Part shown: positions 1-8,632 of the stretch, piece by piece
Position numbering within the stretch: the first letter of the stretch is position 1
How the letters are laid out: every line of letters begins with the position of its first letter
Origin: Planctomycetota bacterium
GTDB taxonomy: Bacteria > Planctomycetota > Planctomycetia > Pirellulales > Pirellulaceae
Length of the DNA: 47,429 bases
Assembly (NCBI GenBank): GCA_029259935.1
Contig: JAJDEH010000459.1
Coordinates: forward strand, 1-47,429
Direction: 5' to 3'
Made by a program: the position numbers and the translations under genes
Notes under the pieces: model-generated
Seen by the model: only the letters and a program-made list of their open reading frames with translations
The model's database searches: none
Told to the model about the DNA's origin: nothing

Positions 1-521
1 ACTATCCCTTGTTCCTGCTGCCCCTATGGATCAGTTTCTACTGGCAACGAGGGTTGGGCCGCTTTCTTTCCGGGGTCGTGTCGATGCTGGGGATCTTGGC
101 ATTTTCATTGATCTTTATCTCCTCCGACGTTGCGTCGTACTGGCAGCATGTCAAAACAATGTTTGGTATCTGGTGGCCCGTTCGCGAAGGGCTGCTGGGG
201 CTCTGGGGCGGACCGCTCGGTTGGTACCCCATCGTCCGCCTGCCGGTACTGGTTGCCTTTATCGCGCTCAGCATTAGCTTTACCGTTTGGCCCGCGCAAA
301 AGAACCTCGGCACACTGTTGAGTTGTTCGTCGGCATTGATGATCGCCACTCAGTTTTGGCACGGTTATGGGGGTGGTCTGTTCATGGCGTGGTACTTACC
401 GTTGGCTCTACTCACGATCTTCCGCCCCAATTTGGAAGACCGTGTCGCGCTGAGCGTGTTGGGCGAAGGGTGGCTCACCAAACGCCGCCACGCCGAAAAA
501 AAAAGTAATCTCGCTGCCTAG
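1..521 (+). CDS. C-terminal part of a polytopic membrane protein, GT87/DUF2029-like
   Basis: The frame is open to the left window edge, so the true start lies outside; a TTG at 9 is only an internal codon. About 170 residues are visible with four or five hydrophobic stretches (for example around LSGVVSMLGILAFSLIFISS and VLVAFIALSISFTVW) and a short basic tail ending RRHAEKKSNLAA. The Trp/Tyr-rich loops, GPLGWYP and the WYLPLALL segment near the C-terminus resemble polyprenol-phosphate mannosyltransferase-like (GT87/DUF2029) integral membrane proteins, which transfer sugars from lipid carriers on the outer face of the membrane. The catalytic N-terminal part is not in the window, so the family call is tentative. 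The gene converges on the M56 gene, with a hairpin in the 46-bp gap. Confidence 0.5.
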   Translation, partial: YPLFLLPLWISFYWQRGLGRFLSGVVSMLGILAFSLIFISSDVASYWQHVKTMFGIWWPVREGLLGLWGGPLGWYPIVRLPVLVAFIALSISFTVWPAQKNLGTLLSCSSALMIATQFWHGYGGGLFMAWYLPLALLTIFRPNLEDRVALSVLGEGWLTKRRHAEKKSNLAA

Positions 522-539
522 CGCAATGACTCATTGCGC
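521..539. terminator. Hairpin between convergent genes
   Basis: GCGCAATGA and TCATTGCGC form a perfect 9-bp stem around a single C, directly at the stop codon of the membrane protein. No T-run follows immediately on either strand (an A/T tract lies about 15 nt away on the minus-strand exit side). It is plausible as a bidirectional transcription end for the two converging genes. Confidence 0.5.
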
Positions 540-567
540 CTCTGCGGCCACGCGCGATGCGAGCCGC

Positions 568-2745
568 CTATAACATGACGAAGATCTGCAACGCGTAGAC
601 CGCCGCCTTGTTGGTCATGGTCGTTTCGAATTCTAGGGTGACATTCGCGCGACCGTCTTCGGTCGAGGAAACGCGAAGGGTGGCATTATCCACGACGCTT
701 CTTATTCCCTCGGCGACCTTGCTTTCGTCGTCGCCAACCGTCGCGTCCGGGCCGCTGGCAAACTCTTCTTGAACCAGTTTTCGAACATCGGCCAATCTCT
801 CTTTCAGCCCTTCCTTGACTCGTTCCGCCGCTTCGAGATTGTCGCAGCCAACATGTAGCCGGGCGGAGAAGCGATCGGAATCGAGAGGCAGCTTGATTCG
901 CAAACCAAACGTCCGGCCATGTTCCAGGCACTTGTTGCGAGAAACCGTGATCGGCGTGCCGTCGTTTTTTAGTACTTCGACCTCCTTGTCCGAGCAAATT
1001 AGGCTGAACGTCCCGCCGCTTACCGAATCCCAGTCCTTGGTCCAGCGAGCCGGCGGGCCCGGTTTCTTTTTCTGCAAGTAGTCGAGCAGTATCTTGGGTT
1101 GTTTCGTCTCGGAATCCGCGATACCAAACACGATCTTGCGTGGTTCATTCGGCACCTTGGCGAAGCTGATCGGCATGGGACCGAACAGCGGAAATGTCGG
1201 CAGTTGATAATAGGTCAGTCCTTCGTGTTTAAGCTTCTTGGCCAGCGGCGTATACTCTCCGATCCACTCATCAAGCGGCGCGTCGTTCTTGAATTGGATC
1301 ACCAGCAACGAAGCACCGAAGGTGACTCGCCCCTGCTGCCCCTCGGGCTCGGCGTCGTTTCGGTTCCGCACGCTGAAAGTTGGACGACAGGCGATGTACT
1401 CAATGTTGCTAAAACTAAACTTTGGCATCTGGTCGCTGCCGGTTACTTCCTTCCAAGCAAGTTGGTCGTCTTCATCGGACGGCAGCATCTCCCCAAGAGC
1501 CAACTCCATCATCTTGGCCAGTTCTGGCTGACGCATGATTTGGTCCACGCGAATGACACACATTCCGTATTCGTTGTTACCGACCAGCGAGATTTCGGTC
1601 GGCGGCCGCGACTCGTCACGTTGCTCGCCGCGGGCCGATGCCGACCGTGCCACGCGCGCCGCCGGTTCTTCTTTCGGTGCCTGCGCCAAAACGCGTAGGC
1701 CCAAACAACTCACACCGACCAGCAACAGCACTCCGAGTGTCGTCCCGTAAGCAACGCGTAAATACAAACGGCCTCGCGAATCATCCTGATTCTTTAGCAT
1801 CTTGATCCTCCTGATCAAATAACCGGAAAACACAGGTAATAACCACTTCGTCGCGTCACGCGAATGCTTGTCGCGCCGAAGAGCCAGTTGAGCCAATGCT
1901 CGCAAATAGATCCGCTGACTTCCCAGAGCGCGGGCCGCCCGGCGATCCGCCGCCAGTTCTTGCAACAGCACCAGTCGCCGAGTCAGCGGGTAGACGAGCG
2001 GGTGATAGGCATGAAGGGTCTGCAACACCGCGGAGAGAATCCGCCAATGGCAATCCCTTTGCTTCAGGTGGGCAATCTCATGAGCCAACACGGCGGCCAG
2101 TTCGACGGAACTCCACTCGCGCCAATCCATTGGTAAGACAATCGTCGGCCGCCACCAACCAAGCGCCGCCGCGCTATTGATCCGCGAAGATTCCCGCAGC
2201 GTGACACTCGGGGCAAACGACATCTGTTGTGCCAGCTCCACAACCTGCTGGTGGACCGTCGCTTCGCGTATCAAAGTACTGCCGCGTGCCAACCGTTGAA
2301 CAAACCAACAGGCCGAAACGAGGCGCGCCAACGCCACGCAGGCGGTCAGCGTTGCCAATCCGAGGAACCAGGTCGTGCAAATGTTCGCCGCTCGCGTCGA
2401 AAGCGGCACACCATCCGACAAGGCCGCGGTTCGGTTGCGGAGCGATTGTAGATCCAACGACCAACGGAACGCCGTGACACCTGGTTGGATCTCCGTGCCA
2501 ACTTGGTCTGTCTGGTGATGCCGCGTTGGCAACGCGAGTGAATGTCGCGAGGGCTGTTGAGAGGCCAGCGGAAGCACGGCCAGGCATGTCGCGAGCAGCG
2601 CCAACAGCGTGACGCCATTCATCAGCACCAAACCCAGCCTCGGGCTACGAGGCAGGAACCATCTCGCGCCGACCAGCCCCAAACCTAAAAGCAGAGAGAC
2701 TTGCCCCACGCTCCACAACCAAGCCACGGTCAGTTCATTCATCAT
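568..2745 (-). CDS. M56-family membrane zinc metallopeptidase (BlaR1/MecR1-like)
   Basis: A 725-residue membrane peptidase. Hydrophobic segments lie near residues 5-30, 38-62, 124-148 and 330-355. The gluzincin motif AHEIAHLK puts zinc ligands at H222 and H226 with E223 as catalytic base; E263 in QELAADRRA is the likely third ligand. In BlaR1/MecR1, this domain is activated by an extracellular signal and leads to loss of the BlaI/MecI repressor. Here the partner repressor lies immediately upstream and overlaps by 11 bp (the sequence ATGATGAATGA holds both this start and the repressor stop), so the two are translationally coupled. The roughly 365-residue exterior C-terminal part is not a penicillin-binding domain that I can recognise, so the signal is unknown. 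Beta-lactam sensing should not be assumed. Confidence 0.85.
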   Translation of the reverse strand: MMNELTVAWLWSVGQVSLLLGLGLVGARWFLPRSPRLGLVLMNGVTLLALLATCLAVLPLASQQPSRHSLALPTRHHQTDQVGTEIQPGVTAFRWSLDLQSLRNRTAALSDGVPLSTRAANICTTWFLGLATLTACVALARLVSACWFVQRLARGSTLIREATVHQQVVELAQQMSFAPSVTLRESSRINSAAALGWWRPTIVLPMDWREWSSVELAAVLAHEIAHLKQRDCHWRILSAVLQTLHAYHPLVYPLTRRLVLLQELAADRRAARALGSQRIYLRALAQLALRRDKHSRDATKWLLPVFSGYLIRRIKMLKNQDDSRGRLYLRVAYGTTLGVLLLVGVSCLGLRVLAQAPKEEPAARVARSASARGEQRDESRPPTEISLVGNNEYGMCVIRVDQIMRQPELAKMMELALGEMLPSDEDDQLAWKEVTGSDQMPKFSFSNIEYIACRPTFSVRNRNDAEPEGQQGRVTFGASLLVIQFKNDAPLDEWIGEYTPLAKKLKHEGLTYYQLPTFPLFGPMPISFAKVPNEPRKIVFGIADSETKQPKILLDYLQKKKPGPPARWTKDWDSVSGGTFSLICSDKEVEVLKNDGTPITVSRNKCLEHGRTFGLRIKLPLDSDRFSARLHVGCDNLEAAERVKEGLKERLADVRKLVQEEFASGPDATVGDDESKVAEGIRSVVDNATLRVSSTEDGRANVTLEFETTMTNKAAVYALQIFVML

Positions 2746-3124
2746 CCTGCTCCCTTAGGATTTGCTCCAAGCACGCGCGCTCCTCAGCAGTTAGCTGTTT
2801 CTTCTCGCCCATCGCCTGTACGAGCAACATGCCGAGTGATCCACCGAAGACACGTTGTACGAGGTCGCCAACCAGGCTGCGTGAAACTTCCTCAAACGAA
2901 CGAATGGGCCGGTAACGAAACGGCCGCTTGTCGTTGATCGGCTGCAGAAAACCCTTATCCACCAGCAGGCGGACCAAGTTGGCAACCGTCACGTAGGCCC
3001 GATCGATACCACTCTTGGCCAGGACCTCGCGGGCCTCGTTCGCCGTACTCTCGCCGACCTGCCAGAAGACATGCATCACTTCAAGTTCTCGTTCCGTCAG
3101 TTCCTTGCTAGCTGGCCTAACCAT
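2735..3124 (-). CDS. BlaI/MecI/CopY-family winged-helix repressor
   Basis: A 129-residue protein, normal for the family. The N-terminal winged helix starts at LTERELEVMHVFWQVGESTANE, continues through the recognition region RAYVTVANLVRLLVDKGFL, and is followed by the C-terminal dimerisation part. These proteins bind palindromes as dimers and are inactivated by proteolysis triggered by the M56 partner. I chose the ATG at 3124 because GAGGG lies 6-7 nt upstream and homology begins there; the frame extends upstream to 3334 without family features. The stop overlaps the start of the M56 gene. A sigma70-type promoter and a 14-bp palindrome lie just upstream, which fits autoregulation. Confidence 0.9.
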   Translation of the reverse strand: MVRPASKELTERELEVMHVFWQVGESTANEAREVLAKSGIDRAYVTVANLVRLLVDKGFLQPINDKRPFRYRPIRSFEEVSRSLVGDLVQRVFGGSLGMLLVQAMGEKKQLTAEERACLEQILREQDDE

Positions 3125-3147
3125 CGCACCCTCAATGATATTTGCTG

Positions 3148-3195
3148 AACCAAATTTGGTTTTCAAAATATAGTGCCGGCCGCGAATCGCCACAA
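3148..3195 (-). promoter_or_regulatory. Promoter and candidate operator of the blaI-M56 operon
   Basis: On the minus strand TTGTGG (3190-3195) and TATATT (3167-3172) are separated by 17 nt, a good sigma70 match. The perfect 14-bp palindrome AACCAAATTTGGTT lies at 3148-3161, covering the expected transcription start and ending 23 nt before the start codon. A repressor bound there would block transcription. The palindrome differs from the TACA/TGTA boxes of staphylococcal BlaI/MecI, so assignment to this repressor rests on position. Confidence 0.6.
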
Positions 3196-3199
3196 CAGC

Positions 3200-3898
3200 G
3201 ATTCTCGCGACACAAAGCGGCGCACTCACCAACTTGTAACATACGGCGAATTGCCAAAATCGGCTCCGCAGCCCCGCGATTCGGCGATTTCTCATGGATT
3301 CACTCATCGATCTTTGCAAACGTTTGGCAAGCATTTTGACTGCTGATCACTTGTTGGTCATTCGGTCGGCGCGGACGCCGCCCCTTTCCGGCCCTGTAGA
3401 TGACTCTACTTGGCAGCCGTACCAGTACTGAATCAAAGTGTTGCCCAGGTTACTCCGTAAGAGCCCTCTCGGTCACGCGCTGCAAATCTCGCTTTCGCGA
3501 GCATCATGGACCACCGGGATGGAAGGGGACACCAGAGCCCGGAATTGGAATTTTGAGTGCGTGCGCGCCGAGTGTACAGGTTGGCGAAACCTGCCTCCAA
3601 GCTGCCGTGCGATATCGGGCACGTCGGCCGTCTTCCTCACCTGATTGACCACTGGCGATTCCTTTCCCGGCCGTGTACCGGCTAACTCCGGATTAGCTGC
3701 AACGTGCCATGACCGCTTACGGCAGCACCCACTGCCATCTCGCCCCAATTTGCACGCCTCTTGCGAGGTTAAGTGGAAAGCGTCCTGCTGGTGCTTGTCA
3801 GAGGTCGACTCCAAACAAGACAACACCGGGATATAGACAAGACAGTCCGAAAGAAACTCCCCGAACCCCAAATCCATACCCCACCAGTTGAAAACCGA
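3200..3898. other. Gene-free spacer
   Basis: I find no convincing coding frame here: open frames on both strands lack ribosome-binding sites and domain features. Nothing structured stands out before the nested hairpin at 3899. Confidence 0.5.
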
Positions 3899-3988
3899 GT
3901 AGGCCGGACCGAGGAGCGAAGCGACGACGTTCCGGCATCCACGATTTCTGGGAACTGCCGGAGCAGCGCTTCGCTTGATCCGGCCTAC
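3899..3988. repeat. Nested hairpin element (REP-like)
   Basis: Three nested inverted repeats share one axis: GTAGGCCGGA (3899-3908) with TCCGGCCTAC (3979-3988), GCGAAGCG (3916-3923) with CGCTTCGC (3967-3974), and CCGGCA (3932-3937) with TGCCGG (3956-3961). The 90-nt unit would fold into one long interrupted hairpin. It is non-coding and resembles the short palindromic elements dispersed in many bacterial genomes; only one copy is seen in this window. Confidence 0.7.
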
Positions 3989-4121
3989 AAAATTGGTATT
4001 TCAACAGGCTGTTAGCCACACCCCGTCCGTTGAGTGTAACGGGTGTAGCTATCCTCATTTTAGCGTTGTTCAGACAAGTGGTCTACAAAAAGTTCAATCC
4101 CGCCGCGCCCTCGGACCCATT

Positions 4122-4205
4122 CTCCAGAGCGTTCTGCAGAAGCTTCTCCAGAGCGTTCTCCAGAAGCTACTGCAGAGTACTCTGCAGTACGTTCTGCAGA
4201 ACTCT
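4122..4205. repeat. 12-bp tandem repeat, seven units
   Basis: Seven consecutive 12-mers follow a CTSCAGARSNTT-type consensus (CTCCAGAGCGTT, CTGCAGAAGCTT, CTCCAGAGCGTT, CTCCAGAAGCTA, CTGCAGAGTACT, CTGCAGTACGTT, CTGCAGAACTCT). Units are themselves built of palindromic hexamers, and 4168-4189 is a perfect 22-bp palindrome centred on AGTACT. Because the period is a multiple of three, frames stay open on both strands and give Leu-Gln heptad-like peptides, but no start signal supports translation. Confidence 0.8.
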
Positions 4206-4404
4206 CTAATCGCGTTTGCGAGCCAACGCCGGTTGCAAGTTGCGGCTTGCAATCCAGCAGAATACCGATCGCTTGGCCCCGAAACCGGTAGTGGACAAGG
4301 CACAAGTGTCTCGGTGGACGCGGGCAACTCCCGAACAGGCGAGCTGAATTCCCCTTTTTTTCAGAGGAAAAGGAGAGGAGAAGTCGGGGCTACCAGACTC
4401 GTGT

Positions 4405-4606
4405 AGAACTTTTTTGCCGGACCGCCACGCAGTCGGCCGCGTGCGAATCTCAAGCATGGCAACAGAATACATCAACTACGACGTGATTCGCCCGTGAGCG
4501 AGCAACTCAATTTCTACGGTCTGTACGCCGCTTCGGTCGATGAATCCGACGCAGTTTCAGAATTGCCGAAAAGTGCATCGGACTGGTGCACCTCTGCACT
4601 TTGGCG
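4405..4606. repeat. Interspersed element copy, right part (long form)
   Basis: This stretch closely matches 9859-10012 and 20101-20303: it runs from AGAACTTTTTT through a GCCACGCAGTCGGCCGCG block and GATTCGCCCGTGA to CGGTCGATGAATCCGACGC. It then ends in the right-arm motif GTGCACCTCTGCA. The left part of the element is missing here. There is no coding capacity. Confidence 0.75.
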
Positions 4607-4801
4607 GCCTGACGTTCGTGCCTGAGGTGGTGACATCCGAACGCTCGAACTGAATATGCTACCTCGCACAGCTGAGGTTCACCGAAATGCACTATGGCAC
4701 TTCAATCGTGTCACGGGATTGAAAGAGCGCAGCAAAACCGCCTTCGCCAATACGTCTTTCGATGACGTATTTGCCAAGCTTTTTCCGTACCCGCAAATGC
4801 G

Positions 4802-5848
4802 TTAGAGCGTCGCCATGTCGATGTTGTTGAAGTTGCGTTTATAGTAGCCCATGTATTGCACCTTCCGCTCCAAGGACTCAATCACCGCGTGGGAGAAATT
4901 GACCCCTTCAAACTGTCGGGCGCTACCCAAGCCACCAGGACTGAACACATTGATTTCCATCAACTTACTGCCAACGATATCGAGACCGACCAAGAACATT
5001 CCATCTTCAACCAATTTTGGCCTGACAATTTCAGCTATGTGCAAAGCGACATCGTCTACGACGGCTTTTGCTTTTTCGCCACCAGCGTGGATATTACTGC
5101 GAATGTCTTCCGAAGCACGCAATCGGCGAAAGGCGGCATATTTGTTTTTGTAGCGGAGCGGCTGGCCATTCATCATAAACAGACGCATATCGCCTTCCGC
5201 AGCAGCTTCAAGATACTCTTGGGCAACGACATAGCCATCGCGGCTGACAGATTCAACCATTTGGTTGAGATTCCCATGCTGGTCTTCGTTGATCAAGAAA
5301 ACTCCTTGGCCACCAGAGCCCTGTAAGGGCTTGATGATAATCTTCCCCCCTTGTTCACGCGCGAACTCTTTGATTTCCTTAGTATCACGAGTAATCAATG
5401 TCGCGGGCCGTACTTCTTCTGGAAACAACTGGAAGTACATCTTATTCATCGCTTGAGCAAGCCGGTCCGGATCGTTGAGGACGATGACCCCTCGACGCAT
5501 AGCAGCTCGGCCGAAATTGATTCCTGCCATCTGAGCCCATTCGCGTTTTCCTTTTTCGCTGGCTGGATCACTGCGAAGCATGAGGACGTCCAAGTCGTCG
5601 ACCGTGATTCGTTCTGAACGCCCTTTTGAGCCACGTAAGTCCTGCAAGAATAGTTTGTTTGATTTGTAGCTAGTCTTGGAAACAGTACGTGCACGCGCTC
5701 GCACATGATCGTCTGGATCAAAGGCCATGTCGCCTGATCCAATCAACCAAGCTTCATGGCCGCGATTCACGGCAGCCATTGCCAGTCGAGTCGTTGTGTA
5801 GTGTTCTGTCTCGGTCTCAATATCGTTAACAACGAAGCCCACTCTCAT
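4802..5848 (-). CDS. ATP-grasp peptide ligase, glutathione synthase (GshB)-like
   Basis: A 348-residue cytoplasmic ligase of the ATP-grasp fold. The N-terminal part (MRVGFVVNDIETETEHYTT) matches the GshB pre-ATP-grasp domain. The central GGKIIIKPLQGSGGQGVF is the nucleotide-binding lysine and glycine-rich loop, and MEINVFSPGGLGS near residue 300 carries the Mg-binding Glu/Asn pair of GshB. GshB joins gamma-glutamylcysteine to glycine. No gamma-glutamylcysteine ligase is present in the window, so the true amino-acid or peptide substrate is open. It is the last gene of the QEGLA operon, 6 bp after its neighbour, and somewhat longer than the classical enzyme of about 315 residues. That and its neighbours make a specialised peptide ligase at least as likely as housekeeping glutathione synthesis. 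Confidence 0.8.
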   Translation of the reverse strand: MRVGFVVNDIETETEHYTTTRLAMAAVNRGHEAWLIGSGDMAFDPDDHVRARARTVSKTSYKSNKLFLQDLRGSKGRSERITVDDLDVLMLRSDPASEKGKREWAQMAGINFGRAAMRRGVIVLNDPDRLAQAMNKMYFQLFPEEVRPATLITRDTKEIKEFAREQGGKIIIKPLQGSGGQGVFLINEDQHGNLNQMVESVSRDGYVVAQEYLEAAAEGDMRLFMMNGQPLRYKNKYAAFRRLRASEDIRSNIHAGGEKAKAVVDDVALHIAEIVRPKLVEDGMFLVGLDIVGSKLMEINVFSPGGLGSARQFEGVNFSHAVIESLERKVQYMGYYKRNFNNIDMATL

Positions 5849-5854
5849 CTGCTT

Positions 5855-7783
5855 TTATCCTTTTACCAAATCAAGCACGGTCATCCCGTGGCTAAGTTTT
5901 TCCAGTCGCTCTGAAACGCCTGGTAATTGTAGGTACCGGGGACGGAGGTAGGGAGGTTGAATCACCTTGCGGTGCAAAAGTTCTCGAATTAGCCCGATAT
6001 GATCACTGGCGATCTTGCCGACAAATAAGGGCTCTAGCCGGCCGCCTTTGGCTAGATACACGAGCACCTCGACGAGACCACGCAGGTAGACGGCGTCCTT
6101 AGTGAGGCCACCTCCTCGATAAATCCGCATGGCAATCGTGTAGGCAACCTGCTGGGAGAAGTCGTACTCACGGTCTAGTCGCCGAAAGGTCTCGACAAAG
6201 GAGGCGCCTTGCAGCAGAGAAGCTGCGGCAATAACCCGAGCCGCCAATAACCTCAGTCGGGGTCGGCTCAAGCCCCCTACAAGGTACTCCGTGAGAACTG
6301 CTAGACCCTCTTGAAGCGAGTCGTACCCTGCGAAACCGGAGTGCAACAGCTGAAAGGGCTCCACCAGTCCGTTGTAGTAGGTCAGCAGGTGCGTCCCAAC
6401 CTCATGTTGAAGCAAGGCTTCGGCTCGCCGAGCAGAGATTTTTGCCTGATGACCGATCAGCAAATTGCCTCCAGAACACATGAGTCCCGAAAACATGTCA
6501 TCCCGCACGACAACTTCGGCGGTGAACTGTGGGAGCAACTGGCGATAATGACGAATCTCTTTTTCAGCCAGCTTCGCAAATTCCGTGGCTGAAAGTTCAC
6601 CCCCCTTCGATTCATCACGGCTTCTTGAAGCGACTGTCGACAACAGTTTCTCGGCCAACTGCACGAGACTAGGCTCAATGGCACCGTAGACTTGTTGGCT
6701 CCCAAGTATGAAACGAACAGTGCCGATGTCGGAGAGCATCGTAATCTTGCGATCTAGCTCGTCTTGGCGTTGGCGAAAGAGCTCCGCTAAGGTTGGGTCT
6801 TCGATCTTTTCAATAGCAATATCGAATAGCTTTCGTTTCAGCACACCCGGTTCTACAGCAAGTGGTCGATAGTAGAATCTTGGGGCTTGCTCGAAGCGAC
6901 TTCGTCGAAACTCGCTCCACGCTGCTTCGGCATTTACGGGAGTTACTTGTAGTAAGAAACTAAACGCGTCGCTAACCTCCGCCAGACCTCGGTCAGCCGC
7001 TTTGACCGCTCGGACCATCGTTCGTCGGCCTAAAGAATAATAGTGCTCAGGCTTTGCGTTGGTACGGGTCTTTGCAAACGTAAAAAAGGCTTGCTTGAGT
7101 GCTTTGCCGATCCCTTTTCTCAATGAACGCAAAACAGCCGGATAGAGTTCGCTGGTATCATGGGAACGATAAATAGGTCGAACACGGAGCCCAATGGTCT
7201 CACAACCTAACTTCCGATAGGACGTCGTCGTCAATAACGACCGCATAGCCACTGGATGGCCATCAGCTTTTTCGTTGACGCTCACAGAAGCTCGTTGTTT
7301 CAGATAAGTGATTTTTTCGAGCTGCTTGCGAAGCGAATCGACGGTTCGAAAGGGAGTATTTGGTCCCTTCGAAGCAATCGTAAAGTCAGGCCGCAATTCG
7401 GTCGGCTCCAGATCACTCTCCTCTGAAGCCTCGAAAACGTCAGAGCTAGACGCTGACCAGATTTCGACAATCAGAAACGCGTCAAATCGCTGCTTCATAG
7501 ATTCAACGACAGTCTTCACCAGAGCCGCAACGCTTTTGTGAGCACTGGCCGCCCCAGACGCAATCAGAAACGAAGCTTCACCAAAGAGAAGCTCTTGTGT
7601 GCCCAAGTCATCGTGATTAGCCGGTGTTCGGTAAACACAAAGGAAAGGAAGTGAACGGTCAACATGCAACCGCCCGCCACCCGGCAGGGTTCTGCGAACT
7701 CGCTCCCCGGAATCCAACCGCAAACGGACCGATTCAATCAGATCACCAGAAATGGCAAGGTTGGTGGATTCGGTACTTTTCAA
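5855..7783 (-). CDS. QEGLA-motif (DUF1704) putative zinc carboxypeptidase
   Basis: A 642-residue soluble protein with the two hallmarks of the family. HEVGTHLLT (residues 460-468) gives an HExxxH zinc site, and the QEGLAVLTEY segment (491-500) supplies the probable third ligand E492. Bacterial members are annotated as flavohemoglobin expression-modulating QEGLA-motif proteins. The same fold in animals (MATCAP, formerly KIAA0895L) is a tubulin tyrosine carboxypeptidase, so hydrolysis of a C-terminal amino acid from a peptide is a reasonable expectation, though the bacterial substrate is unknown. The gene overlaps the upstream amidohydrolase by 4 bp (ATGA) and lies 6 bp before the ATP-grasp ligase, so all should be co-expressed. 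No signal peptide or membrane segment is present. Confidence 0.85.
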   Translation of the reverse strand: MKSTESTNLAISGDLIESVRLRLDSGERVRRTLPGGGRLHVDRSLPFLCVYRTPANHDDLGTQELLFGEASFLIASGAASAHKSVAALVKTVVESMKQRFDAFLIVEIWSASSSDVFEASEESDLEPTELRPDFTIASKGPNTPFRTVDSLRKQLEKITYLKQRASVSVNEKADGHPVAMRSLLTTTSYRKLGCETIGLRVRPIYRSHDTSELYPAVLRSLRKGIGKALKQAFFTFAKTRTNAKPEHYYSLGRRTMVRAVKAADRGLAEVSDAFSFLLQVTPVNAEAAWSEFRRSRFEQAPRFYYRPLAVEPGVLKRKLFDIAIEKIEDPTLAELFRQRQDELDRKITMLSDIGTVRFILGSQQVYGAIEPSLVQLAEKLLSTVASRSRDESKGGELSATEFAKLAEKEIRHYRQLLPQFTAEVVVRDDMFSGLMCSGGNLLIGHQAKISARRAEALLQHEVGTHLLTYYNGLVEPFQLLHSGFAGYDSLQEGLAVLTEYLVGGLSRPRLRLLAARVIAAASLLQGASFVETFRRLDREYDFSQQVAYTIAMRIYRGGGLTKDAVYLRGLVEVLVYLAKGGRLEPLFVGKIASDHIGLIRELLHRKVIQPPYLRPRYLQLPGVSERLEKLSHGMTVLDLVKG

Positions 7784-8565
7784 AGGCGTTTCAACTCCGA
7801 CAAGACTCCTGCAATGGTCGCGGCAAGTGCCGACTTAATTGCTGTCGACTGCACTTCATCCACCTCCCCAGTCCATTCATCCATAAAGAACTTTTTGAAC
7901 TCAATTGACAGAACACACACTTGCTCAGGAAAACGCTGATGAATCCACTTGGCAAAATGGCCGCCGAAGAATTTGACGTTTTCCCGCACATCCAGTTTAC
8001 GTCCTAAGCAGTCATGTTCACGAAGGACCGAAAGAAAGCGATCAACGACCTTTGCCCAGCGTTGTCTGTCCATTGTGCCGGTGCCAACATTGACTTCAGG
8101 GTTCAATTCTGCATCGTCACACTCTGCATAAGGTCCTTTGCGGCGATGATTATACGTGTGCAAATCGTAAATCACGATGCGTCCATGCTGAGCGATGAGA
8201 GCCTCTAGAAGCTGCTCAACTTCGGCATAAAACGCATCGTACAGTCGGAGTGATTCTTCGACCAGTTCGCTTGGTAGTTCGCTATGCCAGACCTTCAAGC
8301 CCCAGGAATCGGCAGGGTGAAGATAGACTGCCTTCTCTCGAGGGCGATTTAAGTCGAACTCAAATCGCGAACACTTCCCGACAACACGAGTTGCAGCAAT
8401 GGTCGTCCAGAAGGCCGTACAAGGGTCCTGCTCAGTCAGTCTCGCCGCATCCGAAAGTGCCAGCAGCGGCTTCTTGTTGGGCCGAACGGAGTGCCCGTCA
8501 TGGATTGCTGCGGCAATCAAAGGGCCGTCTCCTGAAATAATTTCCCAAGCAGCCTGTGTCATCAA
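7780..8565 (-). CDS. N-formylglutamate amidohydrolase family protein
   Basis: A 261-residue member of the N-formylglutamate amidohydrolase / aspartoacylase-like zinc hydrolases. IHDGHSVRP (residues 21-29) and YDLHTYNHRR carry the likely metal ligands, with an EFDLNRPRE segment between them as in the family. Classical members release formate from N-formylglutamate in histidine breakdown. No histidine-utilisation genes are nearby, and the gene is locked into an operon with the QEGLA peptidase (4-bp overlap), so cleavage of another N-acyl or gamma-linked glutamate is likelier. Start at ATG 8565 (MMTQAAWE). Confidence 0.85.
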   Translation of the reverse strand: MMTQAAWEIISGDGPLIAAAIHDGHSVRPNKKPLLALSDAARLTEQDPCTAFWTTIAATRVVGKCSRFEFDLNRPREKAVYLHPADSWGLKVWHSELPSELVEESLRLYDAFYAEVEQLLEALIAQHGRIVIYDLHTYNHRRKGPYAECDDAELNPEVNVGTGTMDRQRWAKVVDRFLSVLREHDCLGRKLDVRENVKFFGGHFAKWIHQRFPEQVCVLSIEFKKFFMDEWTGEVDEVQSTAIKSALAATIAGVLSELKRL

Positions 8566-8632
8566 TAGTCTCTTTGCCGTGGCAACGATATGAAATTAGC
8601 AGCTGCTAGACATGACCAGCGAATTGATACGC

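Noticed and set aside
568..3124. Beta-lactam resistance sensor-repressor system
   Set aside because: BlaI and M56 families fit, but no penicillin-binding sensor domain or beta-lactamase is in the window.
3975..4406. Protein with Leu-Gln heptad repeats over the minisatellite
   Set aside because: The pattern is forced by the 12-bp DNA period; flanking parts look random and no start signal exists.
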